Assembly (NCBI GenBank): GCA_937892315.1 | Contig: CALAVF010000329.1 | Span: forward strand, 1-9,926 | DNA from: an uncultured Prevotellaceae bacterium | GTDB lineage: Bacteria; Bacteroidota; Bacteroidia; Bacteroidales; Bacteroidaceae | DNA: 9,926 nt | Reading direction: 5' to 3' | Shown: one piece after another, positions 4,758 through 9,926 of the stretch | How the letters are laid out: each line of letters opens with the position of its first letter | Position numbering within the stretch: position 1 is the first letter of the stretch | Notes under the pieces: generated by a model | Told to the model about the DNA's origin: nothing | Databases searched by the model: none | The model's input: only the letters and a program-made list of their open reading frames with translations | Position numbers and translations under genes: made by a program

Positions 4758-6722
4758 TTACTTCTGCCAAGTCACCTTGCCCTGCTTGATGACGTGGCCA
4801 CGGTAACTGCCATCGACACGCTGACCAGAGAGGTTGTAAACGTTGCTGCCCTTGGCTGCCGACGCTGCGGAAAGTGCAGCAATGGCATCGGGAGCGTCTT
4901 CTGGCACCACGGTGATGTTATAGACATAATACTTGCCGTTATAGCCGATGGCGAGACGGATGCGGTACTGAGCATCGGCAGCAAGGTCTTGCCAAGCCTC
5001 CACATAGAAGCCGCCTTCTTCGGCACGGTAGGAAAGTTGATAGACGGCATTTGCGGCACCCTCTTCGGTGTCGATGTTGCAGGTCTTGCCGTCGGCATCA
5101 AATGCGTAGCCTTCGCCTGTGAAGTTCACTTGACCGAAGATGGTCGCAAACGACGGAACCACCCACTGTGCATCCTCAGGCAACTCCGTCTCTTCGATGC
5201 CCAAGGCGGTGAGGGCTGGTGTGATGTCCACCGGTGTCAGCACACCGTCGTAGCCAGCCACGAGGGTCACGTCTTCTTCACCCACCACGGTGTTCTCCAC
5301 GATTTCCGTCACGAAGTCGATGCGATACTTCACCGTATAGTAGTAGCCGTTGGCTTCGTTCACATAGTAGAACTCGCCCTCGTAGGTCGTGCCAGGGTCG
5401 TCAGCACCAGGCACGTGTCCCCAGTTGCCAATCACGCCATTGTTCACGTTCTCGAAGAAGTAAGCGTGTTCCTGACCATACCAGCAGAAAGAGCCGTCAG
5501 CCGTCTTCCAGAAACCGTATGGCGTGGTGGTTGAGCATTCTTTTGTCCAAGCACCTTCGGCTGTCTTGGCATAGAGGGTGAGTTCGTCGCCCTGCTCGCA
5601 CTCCGTCAGTTCGCAAGCACGCTCATAGTTCAGATGCACATCGTAACCTACGCTCCAACTATCCTCGTTGGCAAGGCCTTGCAGATAGAGTTCTTCGTAA
5701 CCCTTCTCGACGAATTCGGATGGAGCCTCACGGTTAGGAATCACCTTCATGGTGACATTGATTTGCCACATCATGTCGTACCAGCCGACATATACCGTTC
5801 CGTGGCACTCTTCTGTGCCGTCGCCATCAAACACGCCTGGCATCTGACCCACATTGAGCGAACCGTCTGAACGCAACTCGACAAACCAAAGTTGTGCACC
5901 TTCCTCGTAAGGAACCACCTTGCCGTCCATCGTCATCCAGAAGCCTGCCGTGGCGGTGAAGTTAGGATTCAGATAACCTTCATCGTCCAGATAGAAAAAA
6001 TGGAGGTCGCCTGCACCGCATCCGAGAGAGTCGAGTGCCTCGGAGAGATTCCAATTGACAGTTCTGCCATTCCATCCATTGCCCACCTGGTTGTTGGTAT
6101 ATACATCGCTTTCGCCAAAGACGGTACACTCCTCCAATGGACGCATCGCCTGACCGATAATCTCCACATCGAGGTTGTACAAGATGGCATCTTCGCCAAT
6201 GATGGCATAGAGTTGAGAGTGTGCCTTCTGACCCACTTCGGATCCGTAGTAGGGTGCAAGCCACAACCAGAAGATGCCATCTTCGGTCAACTCCACATCG
6301 CCGCCTGTCCAACCCCAACTCTCTCCTGTCCACGAACCAGCCACGAAAGTGGTCTTGGCATCGTCGGCAAAAACAAGAGGCCACCAACCCATCGTACCCA
6401 ACGATTGCAACTCGTCTGCCACAAAGAAATCTTCGGCAGTTTCGGAATTATCGTACTTCCACAGGTACAGGATATCGCCTAATTTGGCTGATGCATCGGC
6501 GATGCTGACTCCTGCCCGTTCGAGCAACGGGTTGACATCAATTACAATCCAACCGCCCTCAGTGGTGGTCATCTGATAGTCAATCTGAACGGTATCGATG
6601 ATGTTCAGATTCTTGTAGTTGGTCGTCGGTGTAGGCAGTTGTGCCTTTGCCAACAAACTGAATGATGCCATGCACAACATCATGGCAATGAGCATTGAAG
6701 CCCTTGAAGTAAAGATTTTCAT
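4758..6722 (-). CDS. Exported four-repeat protein with DUF4859-like domains
   Basis: The 654-residue protein has a signal peptide (cleavage likely after LAKA, residue 27) and four related domains at about 40-190, 200-330, 340-475 and 476-606. Each starts with a strand and an 'L..LG' helix (LERAGVSIADASAKLGD, LSEALDSLGCG, ITPALTALGIEE), and those from the second on contain an F/W..T/D-ADG turn (GFWMTMDGKVV, GFWKTADGSF, YAFDADGKT) and end in a strand-rich segment (MWQINVTMKVI, YYTVKYRIDFV, YYVYNITVV). The layout and the GQMPGVFDG/GHVPGADDP loops resemble DUF4859, found in Bacteroidetes surface proteins. It is acidic and rich in Trp and Tyr, fitting a surface or carbohydrate-contacting role, which is inference. 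The end, VYNLSGQRVDGSYRGHVIKQ, resembles the short sorting or tail motif of Bacteroidales exported proteins. No catalytic motif is seen. It lies 28 bp after the lipoprotein gene, in one operon. Confidence 0.82.
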   Translation of the reverse strand: MKIFTSRASMLIAMMLCMASFSLLAKAQLPTPTTNYKNLNIIDTVQIDYQMTTTEGGWIVIDVNPLLERAGVSIADASAKLGDILYLWKYDNSETAEDFFVADELQSLGTMGWWPLVFADDAKTTFVAGSWTGESWGWTGGDVELTEDGIFWLWLAPYYGSEVGQKAHSQLYAIIGEDAILYNLDVEIIGQAMRPLEECTVFGESDVYTNNQVGNGWNGRTVNWNLSEALDSLGCGAGDLHFFYLDDEGYLNPNFTATAGFWMTMDGKVVPYEEGAQLWFVELRSDGSLNVGQMPGVFDGDGTEECHGTVYVGWYDMMWQINVTMKVIPNREAPSEFVEKGYEELYLQGLANEDSWSVGYDVHLNYERACELTECEQGDELTLYAKTAEGAWTKECSTTTPYGFWKTADGSFCWYGQEHAYFFENVNNGVIGNWGHVPGADDPGTTYEGEFYYVNEANGYYYTVKYRIDFVTEIVENTVVGEEDVTLVAGYDGVLTPVDITPALTALGIEETELPEDAQWVVPSFATIFGQVNFTGEGYAFDADGKTCNIDTEEGAANAVYQLSYRAEEGGFYVEAWQDLAADAQYRIRLAIGYNGKYYVYNITVVPEDAPDAIAALSAASAAKGSNVYNLSGQRVDGSYRGHVIKQGKVTWQK

Positions 6723-6750
6723 GTCAAAAAGGTTTTATAATTGTTAGTAT

Positions 6751-7701
6751 TCAGTTTGATTCTTCCAGCAGTTCCTTGATGAGAGCAGTGAAATAGGGCT
6801 GCATCTGCTTGTAGGAGAAGGTGACCGACGGCATCCCCATCGCGTAGGGGCCAATCTCGTAGGCACCATAGGCAAAGTCCACGCCCTCATCTGACAGGGC
6901 TGCCCCGTCGCTTGGGAAGTCAATCTCTTCGTTCATTTCTTCACCGTAACCTTGCCCTATCAAGTCCTTCCTAATCATCTTGAGCACAACGGGCTGACTT
7001 TCGGGCTTGATAATGTCATTCAATGTCAACTGACGCATGTGCTTCAGGTCGAATGCCATTGCATAGCCAAACGGCATCGGGTGTACACCACAGGCGGCAT
7101 ACTCCGACCCACCGATGCGGATGACCAAGAGGCTCTTGGTACACTTCTGCACATTGACCTCCTTATAGTAAGAGTCGCCCGACTCGAAAGGCCAAACGAT
7201 GTCGTCTTCATCTTGATCGTCCAGTTGGATGTTGCCCAACATACGGCAGCCTCCGCCTTTGATCTTGAATGCCGAACGCACATCGGTGACACCCTCCGCC
7301 TTCAGTTCGGCATATTTGTTTGCCACCTTTTCCACCGTGACGGGTTCCTCAACAGACTCTTCTGCCGCATCGATGGTCAGCCACTGGTTGATGAACTTCA
7401 CCACCTCGGCAGGACCAGCCACCGCCTGAATCGTGTGGACAGTATAGTCGCAGGTCATATTTCCCACTCTGTAGCCACTCCCGTCTCCTTCATTACTATC
7501 GACCTGAATTTTCGCCTTGTAAGAGGACGAATCGGACAGTTCGACCGATTCAAACTTGAGAACCGCAGCCGTGGTATCTACCTGCACGGTTGCAGACCCA
7601 TCAGCACCCTCCGCACCGGAGGCTGCCCCACCCTTGTTTCCTGAACACGCCATCAGGCTCAGAAGCATCAAGGTCGTTGCTATGGTTTGTAAACGTATCA
7701 T
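6751..7701 (-). CDS. Lipoprotein with DUF3298-like (RsiV-type) C-terminal domain
   Basis: The 316-residue product has a lipoprotein signal peptide ending LMAC, with C19 as the lipidated residue, then a low-complexity Gly/Ala/Ser linker (20-40). Residues about 150-205 include GGGCRMLGNIQL and a strand-rich core. The stretch 274-304, with VDFAYGAYEIGPYAMGMPSV, matches the C-terminal DUF3298 signature (Y..YEI.PYA.G.P), a domain found in envelope proteins such as RsiV and often called lysozyme-binding-like. The start has a promoter box 30 bp upstream. C84, C152, C187 and C204 could form disulfides after export. It is the first gene of an operon with the four-repeat exported protein, so the two may act at the same surface. 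A role in binding lysozyme or in regulating a sigma factor is not shown; no sigma gene is present. Confidence 0.82.
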   Translation of the reverse strand: MIRLQTIATTLMLLSLMACSGNKGGAASGAEGADGSATVQVDTTAAVLKFESVELSDSSSYKAKIQVDSNEGDGSGYRVGNMTCDYTVHTIQAVAGPAEVVKFINQWLTIDAAEESVEEPVTVEKVANKYAELKAEGVTDVRSAFKIKGGGCRMLGNIQLDDQDEDDIVWPFESGDSYYKEVNVQKCTKSLLVIRIGGSEYAACGVHPMPFGYAMAFDLKHMRQLTLNDIIKPESQPVVLKMIRKDLIGQGYGEEMNEEIDFPSDGAALSDEGVDFAYGAYEIGPYAMGMPSVTFSYKQMQPYFTALIKELLEESN

Positions 7702-7731
7702 ACTTTGTGATGGTTAAATCTTACTTTGTGG

Positions 7732-7739
7732 CAAAGATA
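7732..7739 (-). promoter_or_regulatory. -7 box of the lipoprotein/DUF4859-like operon
   Basis: The minus strand reads TATCTTTG, an exact TAnnTTTG match, 30 bp before the ATG at 7701. No good -33 box is visible. Between the expected start (about 7725) and the ATG the motif CACAAAGTA occurs twice (7730-7722 and 7709-7701), exactly 21 bp apart; this could be an operator or chance. Confidence 0.65.
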
Positions 7740-7903
7740 GCCATTCCTTTTCAATCTACCTAACAATCCCCGCTCATTTTCACCGATTCTGCACCAAATT
7801 GGCTCGCTCATTCTCCATTTTACACTATAAGGGAAAGTTTAAGGCGGTCTCTCCTATCCAAATGTTAAAAAACGAAGAAAAGGATAAATAATTCACAAAA
7901 TAA

Positions 7904-7935
7904 TTTGGTTTATAAAATAAACTTCTTTAACTTTG
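7904..7935 (+). promoter_or_regulatory. Full Bacteroidetes promoter of the membrane-protein/regulator operon
   Basis: TTTG (7904-7907), a 20-bp spacer, then TAACTTTG (7928-7935). Both boxes and the spacing match TTTG-N19-21-TAnnTTTG, the best promoter in the window. Transcription should begin near 7941, leaving a leader of about 150 nt before the ATG at 8091. Confidence 0.8.
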
Positions 7936-7954
7936 TATCGTGATTCGAACACAA

Positions 7955-7994
7955 CCGCCGTTTCATTCCCTTTCTGCAGGAGGGTTTGGGGCGG
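7955..7994 (+). other. Foldable leader hairpin upstream of the membrane-protein gene
   Basis: CCGCC (7955-7959) can pair with GGCGG (7990-7994), and inside it CCCT (7968-7971) with AGGG (7981-7984). The leader is much more GC-rich than the flanking DNA. It is followed by no U-tract and matches no riboswitch class known to me. A regulatory 5'-UTR structure is possible; the alternative is chance pairing. Confidence 0.35.
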
Positions 7995-8090
7995 CAAGAG
8001 AGCAGTAAAAGAAATTCAAAAATCGGGTCGAGTGTGTCCTATATATAAATAATGTGTAAGGACAGCCCCACCCAAAACAGAATCAAAACA

Positions 8091-8717
8091 ATGGAAGAAA
8101 AGAAAAATTTGACTGCAGAGCGCAGTCTTGAAATTATCCGTGAATCAATAGAGCGCAGTCAGCGCACGATAACCCAAAATTCAGCATTACCACTAATATG
8201 GTGGGGAATCTGCGTTTTCGCCCTCGCAGTGCTTATCGCTTACTTGTGGCAAAGCCATGGAGGACCCGTCTGGAATCTCCTTTGGGCTGCTATTTGGGCA
8301 ATCGGCTATATCGGTAACTGGATGATTGACAAGAAAAGAGAAGCCGTTCCAACGACCTTTGTAAGCAAATGCATCGGATATGTATGGACGACATTTGGCA
8401 TCTTCTGTGGTGGTACAGGCATGTTGCTCGGATTGATTGGCAGCGGAGTCATACCTCTGAGTCTGGTTATGCCCAATGTGTTCATTTTCGGTTGTATCAC
8501 AAGTGTCATTTCTCTCTGCTTCGGAATGGGTACGACCATCATGGGATTTATCATCCGAAACCGAGTCATTCAGGCTTGTGGTCTCATTGCAGGCATCGGT
8601 GGATTTTTCGGCGCACTACATTTTCCGGGGCACGAACAACTCTACGTGATGGCAGCAGTGGCGATTACCGGTCTTATCTTGCCAGGTCTCGTCATTCATT
8701 TTCAACACCATAAATAA
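8091..8717 (+). CDS. Six-helix integral membrane protein of unknown function
   Basis: From the ATG at 8091 the product is 208 residues: a charged cytoplasmic N-terminal helix (EEKKNLTAERSLEIIRESIE) and then six hydrophobic segments at about 33-53, 60-78, 94-118, 126-154, 158-177 and 183-203, ending FQHHK. I chose 8091 over the in-frame ATG at 8052 because an A-rich stretch typical of Bacteroidetes initiation (AATCAAAACA) precedes it, the protein then begins with the charged helix, and the extra 13 residues look like leader sequence. No catalytic motif or named family is recognised. The next gene, a winged-helix regulator, starts 15 bp after the stop behind an AAGGAGG sequence, so the two form an operon. 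Membrane-protein/winged-helix pairs of this kind are common in Bacteroidetes; signal sensing is inference. Confidence 0.85.
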   Translation: MEEKKNLTAERSLEIIRESIERSQRTITQNSALPLIWWGICVFALAVLIAYLWQSHGGPVWNLLWAAIWAIGYIGNWMIDKKREAVPTTFVSKCIGYVWTTFGIFCGGTGMLLGLIGSGVIPLSLVMPNVFIFGCITSVISLCFGMGTTIMGFIIRNRVIQACGLIAGIGGFFGALHFPGHEQLYVMAAVAITGLILPGLVIHFQHHK

Positions 8718-8723
8718 GGAGGA
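8718..8723 (+). promoter_or_regulatory. Shine-Dalgarno sequence of the winged-helix gene
   Basis: AGGAGG ends 9 bp before the ATG at 8733 and directly follows the membrane-protein stop. A strong Shine-Dalgarno is unusual for this group and fixes the start at 8733; the nearer ATG at 8725 opens a frame of only seven codons. Confidence 0.6.
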
Positions 8724-8732
8724 TATGAGCCT

Positions 8733-9020
8733 ATGTTCAAGCCATTAGACCCTTTGTTGCACTCCGAACTTCGCCTTGCCGTTGTCTCCCTGCTCATCAG
8801 TGTGGAAGAAGCCGAATTTCCCTACATCAAAGAGCAGACGGGTGCCACGGCTGGCAACCTCAGCGTGCAACTCGACAAACTCTCCACGGCTGGCTACATC
8901 GACGTGGAGAAGACTTTTAAAGGCAAGAAGCCCTGCACCCTCTGCCGCATGACCGACAAGGGACGCAAAGCCTTCGAAGCCTACGTAGAAGCGTTGAAAA
9001 GTTACCTAAACGTGATGTGA
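8733..9020 (+). CDS. Small winged-helix transcriptional regulator
   Basis: The 95-residue protein is a single winged helix-turn-helix domain of the MarR/ArsR-like class, most like the short regulators annotated as HTH_34/winged-helix DNA-binding. After an N-terminal helix (LHSELRLAVVSLLIS, 9-23), residues 28-40 (EFPYIKEQTGATA) form the first HTH helix and turn, 41-53 (GNLSVQLDKLSTA) the recognition helix, and 54-73 (GYIDVEKTFKGKKPCTLCRM) the wing. A C-terminal helix (DKGRKAFEAYVEALKSYL) would dimerise it. There is no ligand-binding or kinase domain. Two Cys (C68, C71) in a CTLC arrangement lie in the wing and might sense redox or metal, which is speculative. Autoregulation of the operon promoter at 7904-7935 is likely from the gene order but not shown. 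Confidence 0.87.
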   Translation: MFKPLDPLLHSELRLAVVSLLISVEEAEFPYIKEQTGATAGNLSVQLDKLSTAGYIDVEKTFKGKKPCTLCRMTDKGRKAFEAYVEALKSYLNVM

Positions 9021-9032
9021 AAGAACAAAAAT

Positions 9033-9147
9033 AATTCATGAAAAATTCATGGCTAATTGGCTACGCCGAACTAAAGGTTCGTGATAATTCGTGTTTTTTC
9101 TTTTTAACATGAATTGCCATGAATTAACCATGAATTTTTCATGAATT
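9033..9147. repeat. Inverted repeat built of phased CATGAATT units between convergent genes
   Basis: Bases 9033-9052 and 9128-9147 are perfect 20-bp reverse complements, and the pairing extends to 9058/9122 with one mismatch (C9053/A9127, a G-U pair in minus-strand RNA). The right arm holds CATGAATT at 9108, 9118, 9129 and 9140 (steps 10, 11, 11). The left holds the reverse AATTCATG at 9033 and 9044, with degenerate GGTTCGTG and AATTCGTG at 9077 and 9086. Related AATTCGTG/AATTCATG repeats are, from general knowledge, common in Bacteroidetes intergenic DNA. It may end transcription from both sides, but it is AT-rich and not a classic terminator. Confidence 0.85.
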
Positions 9148-9156
9148 CTTATGTTC

Positions 9157-9926
9157 CTATTCTTCCACTTCGCCAAAATACTTTGTTTCTGCCAACTTCA
9201 GCAGATACTGCCCATACTGGTTCTTAATCATAGGCTGAGCCAACTCACGCAGTTTCTCTGTCGTAATCCAACCTTGACGATAGGCGATTCCTTCGAGACA
9301 GGCGATTTTGAGGCCTGTGCGTTTCTCCAGCACCTCGATGAAAGTGGAAGCCTCAGAAAGCGAATCGTGCGTACCCGTGTCGAGCCAAGCAAAGCCACGA
9401 CCGAGCAGTTGCACCTTCAGGTTCTTCTCCTTGAGGAACTCTTGATTGACCGTGGTGATTTCCAACTCGCCACGTGGTGAGGGCTTGATGTTCTTCGCCA
9501 CTTCCACCACCTTGTTGGGGTAGAAATAAAGACCGACCACAGCATAATTGCTCTTTGGCTGCTTCGGCTTCTCTTCAACAGAGATGATGTGCTCTTCATC
9601 ATCCAATTCCATAATTCCAAACCGCTCCGGATCATTCACGTAATAGCCGAAAATCGTGGCCCTTCCCTGCTCCGCGTTCCGCACCGCTTCCCGGCAAACC
9701 GTGCCGAGACCGTTGCCGTAAAAGATATTATCGCCAAGTACCAGTGCTACGGAATCATTGCCTATAAAATCTGCTCCAATTATAAAAGCATCGGCAAGAC
9801 CTCTGGGCTCAGCCTGTACCTTGTAGGTAAATGTCATCCCCAGCTGGGAACCGTCACCGAACAAATCTTCAAACACCGGCAGATCCCGCGGTGTCGAAAT
9901 GATCAGCACCTCCCGAATCCCGGAAA
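9157..9926 (-). CDS. rfbA: Glucose-1-phosphate thymidylyltransferase (RmlA/RfbA), N-terminus missing
   Basis: The minus strand codes for 255 residues to the TAA at 9157, and the frame stays open to the window edge. The upstream residues SGIREVLIISTPRDLPVFED continue the known family sequence, so the GTG at 9909 is an internal Val, not a start. About 42 N-terminal residues are missing, including the GGSGTRL nucleotide-binding loop. Visible marks are LVLGDNIFYG (with the metal/catalytic Asp), ISVEEKPKQPKSNYAV, GLYFYPNKVV, KPSPRGELEITTVNQ, GRGFAWLDTGTHDSL and the C-terminal helices. The enzyme makes dTDP-glucose from dTTP and glucose-1-phosphate, the first step to dTDP-rhamnose and other deoxysugars for surface polysaccharides, and is a cytoplasmic homotetramer. 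The rfbB/C/D partners would lie beyond the edge or elsewhere. All key motifs present are intact. Confidence 0.96.
   Translation of the reverse strand, partial: SGIREVLIISTPRDLPVFEDLFGDGSQLGMTFTYKVQAEPRGLADAFIIGADFIGNDSVALVLGDNIFYGNGLGTVCREAVRNAEQGRATIFGYYVNDPERFGIMELDDEEHIISVEEKPKQPKSNYAVVGLYFYPNKVVEVAKNIKPSPRGELEITTVNQEFLKEKNLKVQLLGRGFAWLDTGTHDSLSEASTFIEVLEKRTGLKIACLEGIAYRQGWITTEKLRELAQPMIKNQYGQYLLKLAETKYFGEVEE

Larger units (their letters stand above)
7702..8090. other. Divergent intergenic region with two promoters and a structured leader
   Basis: The 389 bp separate the divergent lipoprotein and membrane-protein operons. Elements seen are the minus promoter (7732-7739), the plus promoter (7904-7935) and a GC-rich foldable leader (7955-7994). 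Bases 7740-7900 hold nothing recognisable: no open frame, no tRNA and no clear repeat. Confidence 0.6.

Noticed and set aside
4423..4789. Repeat proteins of seven-residue KLNLDFI type on both strands of the 21-bp array
   Set aside because: A 21-bp palindromic repeat with no stops gives open frames on both strands automatically; no promoter or start site supports translation.
4794..6482. Several plus-strand open frames opposite the four-repeat protein gene
   Set aside because: They lie within a minus-strand gene that has a signal peptide, internal repeats and a conserved tail; the plus frames have none.
6952..7644. 230-codon plus-strand open frame opposite the lipoprotein gene
   Set aside because: The minus strand has a lipobox and a DUF3298 signature; the plus frame is a shadow.
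8052..8090. Earlier ATG for the membrane protein
   Set aside because: The 13 extra residues are polar and unconserved-looking, whereas the ATG at 8091 has A-rich initiation context and begins a charged helix.
9907..9909. GTG as the start of rfbA
   Set aside because: The frame continues upstream with SGIRE, which is family sequence, so the true start is beyond the window.

Overview
The window reads as a chromosomal segment of a Bacteroidales bacterium, most like Prevotella/Segatella or a close relative. The evidence is fourfold. Several gene starts are preceded by the Bacteroidetes -7 promoter element TAnnTTTG (291-298, 750-757, 4418-4425, 7732-7739, 7928-7935). The secreted proteins have Bacteroidales architectures: a GH2 enzyme with C-terminal Ig-like modules, a DUF4859-like multi-repeat protein with a short 'YNLSGQRV' tail, and a DUF3298 lipoprotein. 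Intergenic DNA is AT-rich and repeat-rich. Most starts lack a Shine-Dalgarno sequence. Genus is an inference.

Layout. (1) 1-257, minus: 5' end of a phosphoglucomutase/phosphomannomutase with its own promoter. (2) 258-810: intergenic DNA with a 16-bp tandem repeat, a 26-bp inverted repeat and a separate hairpin. (3) 811-1334, plus: a type II toxin-antitoxin pair, a ribbon-helix-helix antitoxin and a YafQ-family mRNA interferase, with start and stop overlapping and helically phased AATACAA repeats in the leader. (4) 4250-1379, minus: a two-gene operon of an exported GH2 beta-galactosidase-like enzyme and a small exported protein. Its leader carries a decayed fragment of a yccF-like gene. (5) 4421-4757: a 21-bp palindromic repeat array bounded by a perfect 30-bp inverted repeat, plus a GC-rich hairpin behind the next operon. 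(6) 7701-4758, minus: a DUF3298-type lipoprotein followed by a 654-residue exported four-repeat protein. (7) 7904-9020, plus: a textbook Bacteroidetes promoter, a structured leader, a six-helix membrane protein and a small winged-helix regulator. (8) 9033-9147: a phased CATGAATT inverted-repeat block between convergent genes. (9) 9157-9926, minus: rfbA/rmlA (dTDP-glucose synthesis), cut by the window end.

How the genes fit together. The mutase and RmlA belong to sugar-nucleotide metabolism (glucose-6-P to glucose-1-P to dTDP-glucose), but they lie far apart and there is no evidence of co-regulation. The GH2 operon would cleave a galactoside or related glycan outside the cytoplasm. No SusC/SusD pair is present, so this is not a complete polysaccharide utilisation locus within the window. 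The lipoprotein/DUF4859 pair looks like an envelope system of unknown role. The membrane-protein/winged-helix pair resembles a self-regulated envelope-stress or signalling unit. I saw no CRISPR array, insertion sequence, integrase, tRNA or rRNA. The least explained structures are the non-coding repeats: the 21-bp array, the phased operator-like repeats and the inverted repeat near 416-560.
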